DNA from: Zhongshania aliphaticivorans
GTDB lineage: Bacteria; Pseudomonadota; Gammaproteobacteria; Pseudomonadales; Spongiibacteraceae
NCBI RefSeq assembly: GCF_001586255.1
Contig: NZ_CP014544.1
Coordinates: forward strand, 1,085,501-1,149,500
Length of the DNA stretch: 64,000 nt
Direction: 5' to 3'
The position numbers were made by a program, and so were the translations under genes. Below, one piece after another: positions 14,555 through 23,866 of this stretch. Under the pieces are notes generated by a model, which did not search any database, was not told where the DNA came from, and saw nothing but the letters and a program-made list of their open reading frames with translations. Positions within the stretch are counted from its first letter, which is position 1. Every line of letters starts with the position of its first letter.

Positions 14555-15793
14555 TTAATGGCCGGCTTCGAAGCGAATGGGCATTTTCTTTATGCCGTTT
14601 ACAAAATACGAGCGGATATACTCTAGCTCGCCATTAGTCCGGGGTTTGCGCAATCGGGGGATGATCTCCTCGAACATGACGAGTAACTCTAACCGGGCAA
14701 GGTGGGAACCAATGCAAAAGTGCTGTCCTATGCCAAATGAGCGCACTTGCTGAGCCAGCTTGGGCATGCGCTCGGCGCGGCGAACATCAAATTGCATGGC
14801 GTCGTCACCAAATACCGCTTCATCGTGATTGACGGCGTGATAGTGAAGAATGACTTTGTCACCGGCTTTGATCGCTTGGCCACCTAGCTCAATATCTTGG
14901 GTCGCGGTGCGACGCATTTGTATAAACGCGGTGTTGAACCGCAGTATTTCGTCGATTGCGGCGGGTATCTTTGCGGGATTGTCGACTAAGTACTGGAGCT
15001 GCTCGGGATGCTCCATTAAAAGACGCATGCCGTGGGAGATTACGGTTCGGGTAGATTCATTGCCGCCGACCAAGATAAGAATAAACATCCAGGCAAAGTC
15101 TTCTTCTGATATGCCCTCGCCGTCGACTTCACCATCGAGCAAGGCGCCCGTTATATTGTTCATGGGCTCGCTGCGATGTTTTGCGGCCAGTTGCAATGCG
15201 TAGTTAATACAGTCGCCTGCGGCAATCTGGCCGTCTAGCTCGCTGGTTGCCATGTCGGGGTCGTCAGCGAAGATCATGGTGTTGGTCCAGTCGAAAAACT
15301 GCTTGCGGTCGCTAAGCGGCACCCCTAAAAGCTCAAGTATGGCTATGAGTGGAAGTTCCGCCGCGACCTCTTCGACAAACTCGCATTCGCCGCGCGCCAC
15401 GACATTATCCAAAATACGCTTAGCATGGGCGCGAAATGCCGGCTCATAGGAGTCGACCCGCTTTGGTGTAAAAGCCTCACGTACAATGCGCCGGACTTTC
15501 TGGTGGCGCGGTGGGTCCATATTGATAATGGTGTGGCTGAAAATTAAATCCACCATGTCCTGGGGGTGCTCCATTGGGAAGGAGCTGCGCAGCGCTGACG
15601 AAAATAGGGCGGGGTTTTTAGAGACGTAGTCAAGCTCTTGCTGGCCCACTACCGCCCAATAAGGTACGCCGGTCAGGGGGTCATCCATTTTAAGCACCGG
15701 CCCTGCTTGGCGAAATTTTTGGAGTGCCTCGTAGGGCATACCCTGCGCGTAGGTATCGGGGTCTAGCAGATTGGCAAAAGGGCATTCCGGCAT
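14555..15793 (-). CDS. Cytochrome P450
   Basis: This 412-residue soluble bacterial P450 has the I-helix oxygen-binding motif GGNEST at 243-248, the ExxR pair EILR at 282-285, and the heme-binding loop FGIGQHFCIG with the Cys360 thiolate. The fold is close to the class that hydroxylates terpenes, fatty acids and sterols in marine gammaproteobacteria, but the substrate cannot be read from sequence. No ferredoxin or reductase partner is adjacent. The nearest same-strand neighbours are lemA (39 bp downstream) and the cysteine-synthase-like gene (71 bp upstream). Confidence 0.94.
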   Translation of the reverse strand: MPECPFANLLDPDTYAQGMPYEALQKFRQAGPVLKMDDPLTGVPYWAVVGQQELDYVSKNPALFSSALRSSFPMEHPQDMVDLIFSHTIINMDPPRHQKVRRIVREAFTPKRVDSYEPAFRAHAKRILDNVVARGECEFVEEVAAELPLIAILELLGVPLSDRKQFFDWTNTMIFADDPDMATSELDGQIAAGDCINYALQLAAKHRSEPMNNITGALLDGEVDGEGISEEDFAWMFILILVGGNESTRTVISHGMRLLMEHPEQLQYLVDNPAKIPAAIDEILRFNTAFIQMRRTATQDIELGGQAIKAGDKVILHYHAVNHDEAVFGDDAMQFDVRRAERMPKLAQQVRSFGIGQHFCIGSHLARLELLVMFEEIIPRLRKPRTNGELEYIRSYFVNGIKKMPIRFEAGH

Positions 15794-15864
15794 AGTGAGG
15801 TCTCTTATTGAGCTTGTTATTCAGGTATGTCGTTAGTTGTTTGGGGCTTGATCGCTAAGCACGC

Positions 15865-16875
15865 TTAATTGCGTGTCCAGTCTGGCGCCGGCAGGCCCAT
15901 GTTTTCTAAAAATACTGGGTTGAATAATTTGCTCTTATAGCGATCGCCGTAGTCGCAAAGTATGGTCACAATTGTGTGGCCGGGGCCGAGTTTGCGGGCT
16001 AGCTGCACAGCGCCAGCAATATTAATGGCTGAGGAGCCCCCCAGGCAGAGACCTTCGTGACGAAGCATGTCAAAGATATAGGGCAGGGCTTCGGCATCGC
16101 TGACCTCAAAGGCCTGATCGATATTGGCTAATCGTAAATTATCGGTAACCAAGCTTATACCAATGCCCTCGGTGATTGATCTACCCTCACCGCGCAATTC
16201 GCCATTGGTGAAATAATTATAAAGTGAAGAACCTTTGGGGTCGGCCAAACCAATCGTGATCTCGGGTTTGTGGGCTTTGAGGGCGCGACTGACACCAGCA
16301 AGAGTGCCGCCGGTGCCTACCGCACAAATAAAGCCGTCGATATTGCCAGCTGTTTGCTGCCAAATTTCTTGGCCAGTTGTGCGTTCATGGATGTCGGTAT
16401 TGGCGGTATTATCAAATTGCCGAGCCCAAATTGCCCCGTTAGGCTCCGATTCATTTAAACTTTCGGCCAATCGTCGGGCTGTGTGAATATAGTGATTAGG
16501 GTCGCTGTAGCTCGTGGCGGTGACAAGGCGCAGGTCGGCACCGTATAAATCGAGTAATTCGATTTTTTCTCGGCTCTGGCTTTGGGGCATTACCACCACG
16601 CTGCGGTAACCTAGGGCGTTGGCGATAAGGGTCAGGCCAATCCCGGTGTTGCCAGCGGTGCCCTCGACGATGGTGCCACCCGGACGCAGCGTGCCCTTGG
16701 CTTCGGCGTCGCGAATTATGCCTAATGCGGTGCGGTCTTTAACAGAGCCACCTGGGTTGAGAAACTCTGCTTTGCCTAAAATGGTACAGCCGGTCAGTTC
16801 TGATACCTGTTTGAGGTGGATCAGTGGGGTATTGCCGATAAGCTCGGGCATTGACTTAAAAGTAGGCAAAGACAT
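15865..16875 (-). CDS. Cysteine synthase-like PLP enzyme (CysK/Cds1 type)
   Basis: This 336-residue fold-type II PLP enzyme has Lys46 in NPGGSVKDRTA as the Schiff-base residue and a phosphate-cup glycine loop VGTGGTLAG. The substrate-carboxylate loop reads EGTAGNTG (about 71-78) instead of the TSGNTG of typical O-acetylserine sulfhydrylase. This variant is also seen in Cds1-like cysteine desulfhydrases. It could therefore make cysteine from O-acetylserine or break cysteine down to sulfide. There are no sulfate-assimilation genes nearby. Confidence 0.85.
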   Translation of the reverse strand: MSLPTFKSMPELIGNTPLIHLKQVSELTGCTILGKAEFLNPGGSVKDRTALGIIRDAEAKGTLRPGGTIVEGTAGNTGIGLTLIANALGYRSVVVMPQSQSREKIELLDLYGADLRLVTATSYSDPNHYIHTARRLAESLNESEPNGAIWARQFDNTANTDIHERTTGQEIWQQTAGNIDGFICAVGTGGTLAGVSRALKAHKPEITIGLADPKGSSLYNYFTNGELRGEGRSITEGIGISLVTDNLRLANIDQAFEVSDAEALPYIFDMLRHEGLCLGGSSAINIAGAVQLARKLGPGHTIVTILCDYGDRYKSKLFNPVFLENMGLPAPDWTRN

Positions 16876-17005
16876 GATTTACTCCATTATTTACTGTCCT
16901 AATGGTATAGGTGAGGGGCTGAGGCGGCAATGCTAATTATAAAATGGCGCTATGCTGGGTTAATGAGCAATACTTAGAATTACTATAAGCTGTATAGGAA
17001 GGCAT

Positions 17006-17410
17006 ATGCTGAAAAGTATTTTGCGGCTACTGGTTTGTTTGGTGTTTTTTTTTGGTGGGATAGGCCATTTCCTGCTGGCCGAGGACTTTGCCGGTATCGT
17101 GCCGCCAATCTTGCCGTGGCCTTTGTTAATCGTGTGGCTAACGGGTGTGCTGGAACTGTTGCTGGTGATTGGTATATTGTTGCCGACGCTGCGCAGTGCG
17201 GCGGGTAAGCTTGCTGCGGTGTATTGCTTGCTGGTATTGCCCGCCAATATCTATCAAGCGCTCAGCGATATCCCTATTTTCGGCGGGCCGGTAGCACCAG
17301 AGCTATTGTGGTTGCGCATTCCGCTGCAGTTTGTTTTGATCGCGGCCATTCTGTGGTCCACCAATGATAATTCAGAAACCTTGATCCAGGCGCCCAACGG
17401 CGACGTATAA
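17006..17410 (+). CDS. DoxX-like small membrane protein
   Basis: This 134-residue protein has four hydrophobic segments (about 4-22, 45-62, 68-85 and 100-120). It shows the DoxX-type opening FFFGGIGHFLLAEDFAGIVPP. The family includes small membrane subunits with roles in redox or sulfur metabolism and stress, but most members are uncharacterised. The stop is 22 bp before the sigma factor start, so it forms one operon with the ECF sigma/ChrR pair and may belong to their stress response. Confidence 0.75.
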   Translation: MLKSILRLLVCLVFFFGGIGHFLLAEDFAGIVPPILPWPLLIVWLTGVLELLLVIGILLPTLRSAAGKLAAVYCLLVLPANIYQALSDIPIFGGPVAPELLWLRIPLQFVLIAAILWSTNDNSETLIQAPNGDV

Positions 17411-17432
17411 ACGTATAACAAGGGGTTCATAA

Positions 17433-17996
17433 ATGGCAGAACTTGCCGTCGAGCAAGCGCGCAATGGCGAATTTTGGGCCGACTGTGTAGAGCGTATTGC
17501 GCAAGAGCGCGATAAACACAGTTTCATGCAGTTGTTCGATTATTTTTCGCCGAGGGTTAATGCCTATTTGCTGGGGCAGGGCGCGGAGCCTGCCATGGCT
17601 GAAGACTTAAGCCAAGAGGCCTTGCTAGCCCTGTGGAATAAAGCCCATTTGTACTCGCGTGAGAAAGCGGCGGTCAGCACCTGGTTATTTCGTGTTGCCA
17701 GAAATCTGTGGATTGATCGATTGCGTAAGCAGCGCGGTATCGCCTATGAGTCGGACGAGAATTTGGCCGAGACGGTGGATGACGAGGCGCGCTTAAATGC
17801 TGATGGCGAGCGTTTAAAGGCGGTGCTAGACACCTTGCCGCAGAGTCAGGCGCAAGTGGTCTACAAGTCTTATTACGAAGGCAAGAGCCACAGCGAGATT
17901 GCCGGTGAAACCGGAATGCCTTTAGGTAGCGTTAAATCAAGTTTGCGGCTGGCGATAAAAGCTTTTCGTCAGCATTTTGGAGAAGATGGCGTATGA
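17433..17996 (+). CDS. ECF-type RNA polymerase sigma factor
   Basis: This 187-residue group 4 sigma factor has region 2 at about 30-100 (FDYFSPRVNAYLLGQGAEPAMAEDLSQEALLALWNKA) and a WLFRVARNLWIDRLRKQ DNA-binding helix. Region 4 at about 130-180 reads LPQSQAQVVYKSYYEGKSHSEIAGETGMPLGSVKSSLRLA. The stop overlaps the start of the ChrR gene by 4 bp (ATGA). The partner identifies it as the RpoE-ChrR class, known from Rhodobacter for the response to singlet oxygen and organic peroxides. Confidence 0.93.
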   Translation: MAELAVEQARNGEFWADCVERIAQERDKHSFMQLFDYFSPRVNAYLLGQGAEPAMAEDLSQEALLALWNKAHLYSREKAAVSTWLFRVARNLWIDRLRKQRGIAYESDENLAETVDDEARLNADGERLKAVLDTLPQSQAQVVYKSYYEGKSHSEIAGETGMPLGSVKSSLRLAIKAFRQHFGEDGV

Positions 17997-18679
17997 GCCG
18001 TATTGAGCATCACCCGAATCAAGAAACCCTGCTTAGCTATGCGGCGGGCGCATTGCCCGCTGGCTTGGCCTTAGTGGTTGGCTGCCATCTGCAGTATTGC
18101 CCGGAGTGCCGGGTGAGCGTGAATGCCGGTGAGGTGTTGGGCGCGGGCTTGATGGTCGCGTTGACGCCAAAGGCACTTTCCGCTCGGGCGAGGACAAATA
18201 TTCTTGAACAGCTAGATACTAATTTAAGCGAAAGTAAGCACGCCGAGAAACTCTGCGTGCCTGATGATAAGGCGAATTCAAATGCCTCTGTGCCTGAGGC
18301 AATTCCTCGGTTATTACACCGTTTTCTGCAGGAAGATAGTTTTGACGCATTACCCTGGAAGCGGACTATTGCGCCAGGTTTAAAGCAGATTATTCTTAGC
18401 TGTGATGAAGGCGATGTGCGCTTACTGAGGATTGCCGCAGGTAAAAGAATGCCTGTGCACAGTCATCGTGGCAGCGAATTGACCATGATCTTACGCGGCG
18501 GCTACAGCGATAATGTGGGCAAATTTAATGCCGGTGACGTTGCAGATCTCGATGCCAGCGTTGAGCATCAGCCCGTTGCCGATAGCGACGAAGACTGTAT
18601 TTGCCTTGCCGGTATGGATGCGCCCTTAGCGTTTCGGGGGTGGTTAGCTCGGTTAATACAGCCGATTGTCGGTATGTGA
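17993..18679 (+). CDS. chrR: ChrR-family zinc anti-sigma factor with C-terminal cupin
   Basis: This 228-residue protein opens with HHPNQETLLSYAAGALPAGLALVVGCHLQYCPEC, the zinc-binding anti-sigma domain (His, and His-x3-Cys-x2-Cys). The C-terminal cupin is marked by GKRMPVHSHRGSELTMILRGGY, then the glycine-rich GKFNAGDVADLD and EHQP. The domain order matches ChrR: the N-terminal half holds the sigma factor and the cupin is needed to sense singlet oxygen. It is translationally coupled to the sigma gene. A palindromic terminator starts 12 bp after it. Confidence 0.92.
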   Translation: MSRIEHHPNQETLLSYAAGALPAGLALVVGCHLQYCPECRVSVNAGEVLGAGLMVALTPKALSARARTNILEQLDTNLSESKHAEKLCVPDDKANSNASVPEAIPRLLHRFLQEDSFDALPWKRTIAPGLKQIILSCDEGDVRLLRIAAGKRMPVHSHRGSELTMILRGGYSDNVGKFNAGDVADLDASVEHQPVADSDEDCICLAGMDAPLAFRGWLARLIQPIVGM

Positions 18680-18690
18680 TGGTCTTGCTT

Positions 18691-18738
18691 GCTCAGTAAC
18701 AAAAACGGCAGCCTAGGCTGCCGTTTTTGTTACTGAGC
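18691..18738. terminator. 48-bp perfect palindrome, two-way terminator
   Basis: These 48 bases form a perfect inverted repeat centred on CCTAGG. Each arm contains AACAAAAACGGCAGCC or its complement GGCTGCCGTTTTTGTT. The GC-rich inner stem followed by T5 on either strand fits a bidirectional intrinsic terminator between the converging chrR and TonB-receptor genes. The stem continues beyond the T-tracts as GCTCAGTAAC. Confidence 0.85.
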
Positions 18739-18748
18739 GCTTAGATGA

Positions 18749-21283
18749 TTAATATTCGTAAATCACGTCAACGCCGTAGCTGCGAGGGTCGCCCCAAATG
18801 ACGGTGCGATCACTGTGAGGAAGGTTGTCGATGGCGGTAATTTCAAATTCTTCGTCGGCGAGGTTTTTGCCCCAAATGCCGATATTGAACTTACCGTAGT
18901 TGCCCACGGGTATTTCACTCAAGCTTAGGCGACCATTGACCAAGCCGTAATCACTAATAAAGGTGTTGCGAGCATTGTGGGCCCGCGACCCACCGTTGCG
19001 GTTGTCCATGAAGTTATAGCTTATGTTCACCGCTACCGTGCCCCAGTTCATATTGGCAATTGTCCAATCTGCTGCGGCGGTGTAAGAGTTTTTGGGCGCT
19101 GAGTAGAAAACAAAGCTGTCGGAAAGGTCATTGCCAAACTCGTCTTCGGCCTTGGTTACTTCAGCGTCCAAATACGCGTAGTTAAACATTAACATCAGGT
19201 TTTCGGTGGGTAAGTAGGTGATGTCGGCTTCTAAACCGCGCATGGTCGCTTCACCAGCGTTAGTCACCTTGGTGTCAGCAATGGTGCCAGACAAAATAAA
19301 GTTCAGCTGCATTTCGGTGTATTCACTGGTGAATACGTTGGCGTTAATCCGCAGGCGACGGTCGAGTAATTCGCTTTTTATACCGAGCTCGACAGAGGCA
19401 ACATGCTCCTCATCAAAGCCGTCGGCAAAACCGAAGCCATAGACATTACCATCGGGGGCCGGTGTGGCCGTGTCGTCGCCTTTACCCGGTGTGCCGGGGG
19501 CTTCGCCGGTGGCGCCGCGCTGCGGGTCGCGGGTGTTGAAACCACCCGATTTATACGCTTGCACAAATTTGCCGTAGACATTGATGTCGTCGGTGACATC
19601 AAATTCGGCAATAAAGCTAAAGGACGAATCGTCAAAGTCTTTTTGGGCTTGAACGTTATTAAAGGCGCGATCACCCGGTATTAAAAAGCCGCCCTGCTCG
19701 AGAATTGGCGCCAAGGTGCCAAGGTTCTCCATGTCGATCGCCATATCTAATGAGCGGATTTCGACATAGGTTTTATCGGTTTGATTTTTTAGGGCCTCGC
19801 GCTCGTCTTGGGAATAGCGTGCACCAAAGGTTAGGTGCATGCGCTCGTCGAGAATACGGGGCGTCCAGGTGAACTGGCCGTAAGCGGCGATGGCGGTGTT
19901 CTTAATGTCGTAGCGCTGGGAGAGCATGTTTACCAGGTGCACGTCACCGCTGTCTAATAATACTGAACCTATTGCTGCGCCCAGTACAGGAATGGGAATA
20001 ACGCCATCACTGATTTCAGAGCTGAACTGATGGTGGAGCGGACTATTGTTTTCCGTGGCTTCTTCTTCGAAATAATACGCTCCCGTGATGTAGTCGATAC
20101 TGCCATTGAGTGCCGAGCCGCTAAATTGGAACTCGTGGGAAAATTGCTCTTGGTTGATTTGCGGTACCACGAGCGGCAGGCAATCTTCGCCGGTTTGCGC
20201 CTGGACTGAGGGACCACAATAGGCGTGGGAGTCGGTGCGGTAGTTTTCGGAGCCAATACCACCGCCGAGATCCGCGTAAGCGGCGTCATAGAGTTCTCGA
20301 TAGGCGCCAATGTATTTAAGTTGGGCGTTCTCAAAGGTTTTGGTGATGATTAATGAGTGGCCTTCAATTTCGGTGGCCGAGGTTTCCAGTGGCCTGGCAG
20401 TAGCCATGTCGTCGAAGCGATCTTCGCTGTGCTTGGACTGGGTAACGGCGTATTCCCGAACCGGCTCGGCCTGCCCCTTGTTTTGTACCCCTGGGCGGAT
20501 CGATTGGTACATATAGTTATAATATTCGTAATCTGAGCTGTCGTAGGCGTAATCGAGGGTAAGGCTGTCGCTGATGTCCCAGCGCAGGTCAATGCGGTAG
20601 CCTTCAACTTGCTTGTCGCCGAAATCGCCACCTGGCCCTGTGTTCTCAATAAAGCCGTCCATGCGGGTGTTTAAATACGCTACCTTGGCAGCAAGGGTGT
20701 CGCCAAGCGGGATGTTGGCGGAGGTTTTTGCTGTGAAGAGATTGCGATTACCCACCGTAAATTTTTGTTTCAACTCAAACTCTTCCACACTTGGGCGTTT
20801 GGTAATTAAGTTGATAGCACCCCCGGTGGTATTGCGCCCGTAGAGTGTGCCCTGAGGGCCGCGGAGGACTTCTATACGTTGTAGCTCGGCAACGTCCAAG
20901 GCGGTGCCGGTTGAGCGGGCGATATAAACGCCGTCGACATAAATGCCAACCGGCGGGTCTTGGGTAACTTGCACATCAGAAATGCCCACGCCACGAATAA
21001 AGATGCGCAGCGTTGCGTTGTTGATGGGGAAGGGCTCAATAGTCAGGCTGGGTACTTTGGAGCCAATATCCCCCAGGCTACTAATACCGTCAATTTCGAG
21101 GCGCTCCTCACCAAAGGCAGTGAGTGAGATTGGCGTGTCTTGCAATGATTCGGCTTTTTTTTGCGCCGTAACGATCACTTCTTCTAGCGCAAAGCCAGAT
21201 TTTTTTGCTTCGGCAATACTGTTACAGCTAAAAACTGTTGTCAGTGCGCAAAGCCCAGCAGCATAGGGGGAAATTTTATTCAC
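18749..21283 (-). CDS. TonB-dependent outer-membrane receptor
   Basis: This is an outer-membrane gated transporter of about 844 aa. The mature N terminus carries a TonB box-like FALEEVIVTAQKK. The plug domain is at about 50-160 (LRIFIRGVGISD, then VYIARSTGTALDVAELQRIEVLRGPQGTLYGRNTTGGAINLITKRP). A long beta-barrel ends in an aromatic residue (VDVIYEY). The open frame begins at TTG 21319. GTG 21283 is preferred because GGAG lies 8 nt upstream and it gives a clean signal peptide ending IAEA. The substrate is unknown. Relatives of this plug type in marine gammaproteobacteria import siderophores, vitamins or organic substrates. No partner transporter is adjacent. Confidence 0.93.
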   Translation of the reverse strand: MNKISPYAAGLCALTTVFSCNSIAEAKKSGFALEEVIVTAQKKAESLQDTPISLTAFGEERLEIDGISSLGDIGSKVPSLTIEPFPINNATLRIFIRGVGISDVQVTQDPPVGIYVDGVYIARSTGTALDVAELQRIEVLRGPQGTLYGRNTTGGAINLITKRPSVEEFELKQKFTVGNRNLFTAKTSANIPLGDTLAAKVAYLNTRMDGFIENTGPGGDFGDKQVEGYRIDLRWDISDSLTLDYAYDSSDYEYYNYMYQSIRPGVQNKGQAEPVREYAVTQSKHSEDRFDDMATARPLETSATEIEGHSLIITKTFENAQLKYIGAYRELYDAAYADLGGGIGSENYRTDSHAYCGPSVQAQTGEDCLPLVVPQINQEQFSHEFQFSGSALNGSIDYITGAYYFEEEATENNSPLHHQFSSEISDGVIPIPVLGAAIGSVLLDSGDVHLVNMLSQRYDIKNTAIAAYGQFTWTPRILDERMHLTFGARYSQDEREALKNQTDKTYVEIRSLDMAIDMENLGTLAPILEQGGFLIPGDRAFNNVQAQKDFDDSSFSFIAEFDVTDDINVYGKFVQAYKSGGFNTRDPQRGATGEAPGTPGKGDDTATPAPDGNVYGFGFADGFDEEHVASVELGIKSELLDRRLRINANVFTSEYTEMQLNFILSGTIADTKVTNAGEATMRGLEADITYLPTENLMLMFNYAYLDAEVTKAEDEFGNDLSDSFVFYSAPKNSYTAAADWTIANMNWGTVAVNISYNFMDNRNGGSRAHNARNTFISDYGLVNGRLSLSEIPVGNYGKFNIGIWGKNLADEEFEITAIDNLPHSDRTVIWGDPRSYGVDVIYEY

Positions 21284-21601
21284 GTAGTCGCTCCGTTTCG
21301 GATCGTTATTGTTATTCAAGCTTGCTAAGTTAAAACATATTAACCTTAAAATTACAATCAGCCTCTTTTTCGATATTGATGCTCCGGTTTCGAAGCTGCG
21401 CTATGTTGTCGAGTTTGTAGTGGTTTTTGGTATCATGGGTTTTATTAAATTTTTGTAATGATTTATTTTTTATAATTTATTTAGCTGTTTACTCTGCAAA
21501 AATTTGGTGTTGGTCGGGTTTTGTTGCTGTTTCGCGTAGATATTTGTGAGGCTATTTCTATTTTCGCCTCCGCATTATTATCAGTATATGAGGTAATTGG
21601 A

Positions 21602-22411
21602 TTATAGCCAGCAGGGCTTGGCAGACATACAAAAGTCGCTTTCCTGGCCTTCCGCTTGCGCGAGCCGGTTGGCGATTAACCAATAAACACGGGGGTTTAT
21701 GGTTAAGCCGCAGTGACTGGCGTTGATTGCGATGTGGGCCGCGCCAGCACTTATCGGCAAGCGAGCTTCCTTGGGGGCTACTAAGCCGTCTGTTGGGCTA
21801 TAAATAACGGTGGTGGGCACGGCGCGAGGCTTGGGCTCGCCACTGTTTTGCCATGCGGCTATACCGCGTTCGAGGTCGGGGTCAGATAGTTTGCCGCGAT
21901 AGACGCGCTGCATTAGCGACCAGGCTGCGGTACCTCGAGGGTCGCCATGCGGTGCGCCGAGAGTGATGACCTGACGAATGCGTTCGGGACATTCTTGCGC
22001 AAGTTGGTCGACGTACAGTCCGCCAAGACTCCAGCCGATTAAGCTTATTTTACGGTCGTATTCGGCATAAAGTTGTTCCACTCTGCGGTGTAGCTTAGCG
22101 AGCATTTCTTGTCGGAAGTTCAATGCATCAGCAATGCTGCGTAGCCGATATGTAGCTATGTTACGGCCGCAATCCCAAGTTTTGCTGGCAAAATTTTGAT
22201 TTGTTAGCCATTTTCGCAGTAACAGCGTGCTGCCATCACCGCCGCCAAAGCCCGGAACAATCAATACTGGGTGCTTGTCGCCTTTGGCTGCACTGCGCAG
22301 TAGCGGCAAGCTCAGAAGCAGTGCTTGCCCTTCAATTGCCGCACGGGGTAGCTCGCTGAGGGAGTGTCTTAGCTTGGGTGGTGTGGGTGCGTTTTTTTGA
22401 TATGACTGCAT
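21602..22411 (-). CDS. Alpha/beta hydrolase, lipase-like
   Basis: This 269-residue cytoplasmic-looking protein has no signal peptide. It has the alpha/beta hydrolase nucleophile elbow GWSLGG (about residues 145-150), a preceding HPVLIVPGFGGGDGST oxyanion region, an acid in YSPTDGLV and the last His in NASHCGL. The GFGGG motif near the oxyanion hole resembles triacylglycerol lipases and PHA depolymerase-like hydrolases. The substrate is not known. It lies 45 bp after the diguanylate cyclase gene on the same strand. Confidence 0.8.
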   Translation of the reverse strand: MQSYQKNAPTPPKLRHSLSELPRAAIEGQALLLSLPLLRSAAKGDKHPVLIVPGFGGGDGSTLLLRKWLTNQNFASKTWDCGRNIATYRLRSIADALNFRQEMLAKLHRRVEQLYAEYDRKISLIGWSLGGLYVDQLAQECPERIRQVITLGAPHGDPRGTAAWSLMQRVYRGKLSDPDLERGIAAWQNSGEPKPRAVPTTVIYSPTDGLVAPKEARLPISAGAAHIAINASHCGLTINPRVYWLIANRLAQAEGQESDFCMSAKPCWL

Positions 22412-22456
22412 TAAATTAACTCTAAGTGGAATTTTTATTATTCGTTTTAATGTTGA

Positions 22457-23347
22457 TCAGTCGGCGCAGATAATCCGGTTTCGGCCAGATTGTTTAGCGG
22501 TGTACAGTGCTTTGTCGGCGCGCTCAAAAAAGGTGTTTTGGTTTATATCCCGGCTGCGATCAAATTGCGCTATGCCGATGCTAACCGTTAGGTCGATCTT
22601 TGCGCCATCATTAATTACGGTGGGCTGAAACTGAATGGCAGACCTGACGCGTTCTGCCACACCCCAGGCCTCGTTTTCGTCGGTTGCTGGCAAGAGAATG
22701 ACAAACTCCTCACCGCCATAGCGACCCACCTGGTCGTATTCGCGAAGATTGGTGTTTAAAATGCTAACCACGTGTTTGAGGGCAAGGTCGCCAGCGGCGT
22801 GACCGTAGGTGTCATTAACAACTTTAAAGTGGTCAATATCCAACACCATAATTGAAAAGGCACTGCGCTTACGGGTCGACTCGGCGATGCTATTGGTAAA
22901 TAGCTCGTCGATCATTCGGCGATTCCAGCACTGGGTGAGGGCGTCTCTGGAAGCCAGTTGGTTTAGGGTTTGCTCTAAACGCACAATGCGGCTGCCTGCC
23001 GCGATGCGCACTTTTAGTACGCGATGATCGAAGGGTTTGCTCAAAAAGTCGTCGGCGCCTGCTTCCATGGCTTCAATAATGGCTTCGTTGCCCTCTTTGC
23101 CAGTTAGCATCAGAATATAAAAAAACTGCCCATCTTCACGTTTACGGATGGTTTTACACAGTTCTGGGCCGCTCATGCCGGGCATTGACCAATCAAAGAT
23201 GAGCAAATGCGGGGCGTTATCCATTTCAAGCTTTTTAAGGGCTTGTTCGCCGTTTTCAGCAAGGATCGGTACAAAGCCCCACTCTTCTAGTGCAGCGCTT
23301 AGTGCGAGCCGGGTCACTGCGTCATCGTCGACTATCAGCACATCCAT
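22457..23347 (-). CDS. Response regulator with GGDEF domain (diguanylate cyclase)
   Basis: This 296-residue PleD/WspR-like protein has a receiver domain at 1-115 (phospho-acceptor Asp52 in FDWSMPGMSG, and Lys104 in SKP). The GGDEF domain at 130-296 has active motif GGEEF at 211-215 and an inhibitory RxxD site REYD exactly 5 residues before it (202-205). It should make cyclic di-GMP on phosphorylation with product feedback. The Hpt gene starts 6 bp upstream on the same strand, giving a likely phosphotransfer partner, although no cognate kinase is adjacent. Confidence 0.94.
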   Translation of the reverse strand: MDVLIVDDDAVTRLALSAALEEWGFVPILAENGEQALKKLEMDNAPHLLIFDWSMPGMSGPELCKTIRKREDGQFFYILMLTGKEGNEAIIEAMEAGADDFLSKPFDHRVLKVRIAAGSRIVRLEQTLNQLASRDALTQCWNRRMIDELFTNSIAESTRKRSAFSIMVLDIDHFKVVNDTYGHAAGDLALKHVVSILNTNLREYDQVGRYGGEEFVILLPATDENEAWGVAERVRSAIQFQPTVINDGAKIDLTVSIGIAQFDRSRDINQNTFFERADKALYTAKQSGRNRIICAD

Positions 23348-23353
23348 AGAGGG

Positions 23354-23689
23354 TTATAGTCCTGCCATCTGCTTTAATTCTATGATTAGCGTGTCTAGCT
23401 TGTTTTTTGCAGTGAGCCAGTCCGTTTGCCATTGCGTTGCATCAAGTTCTAATGCGCGAGTTTCTAAAGCGCCCACTTCTTGATAATAGCTTGAACTGGC
23501 GAAATTGCCGAGCGCACTCTTGAGGCGGTGAACCGCATTAGATAATGCCTTTTTGTCGCCTTGGCTAAAAGAAAGCTCAATACTATCAATCATATCAGGA
23601 AGTTCGCTAAGAAACAGTTGCGCGAGCGTCTTGATAAGTGCGGTTTTGTTCCGGGTGATGTCCTGAACACGCTGAGGATCCAGTATCAT
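23354..23689 (-). CDS. Hpt-domain phosphotransfer protein
   Basis: This 111-residue all-helical Hpt protein has the phosphorylatable His54 in HRLKSALGNF. The family relays phosphate between hybrid kinases and response regulators. It is the first gene of a pair with the GGDEF response regulator (6-bp gap). It has no other domain. Confidence 0.9.
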   Translation of the reverse strand: MILDPQRVQDITRNKTALIKTLAQLFLSELPDMIDSIELSFSQGDKKALSNAVHRLKSALGNFASSSYYQEVGALETRALELDATQWQTDWLTAKNKLDTLIIELKQMAGL

Positions 23690-23866
23690 ATCGTCCTTGG
23701 GTCAAAGCAGATTATCTCTGCATAATGCCCGATATTGCCTAGGTATTCACGGTTTTTCAGTTGTCTAACGAGCGCTTAAGGCGATTTTTCTTAGGCTGCT
23801 TTCTTGCGATGGTGGGCGGGCATGCGAAATATTGAGGCGAACCCAGGGGTTGGTGCCGCACACTTC

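Noticed and set aside
14555-21283. A P450/TonB-receptor catabolic cluster
   Set aside because: The P450 and the receptor are separated by unrelated cysteine-synthase and sigma-factor operons, so a shared pathway is not supported.
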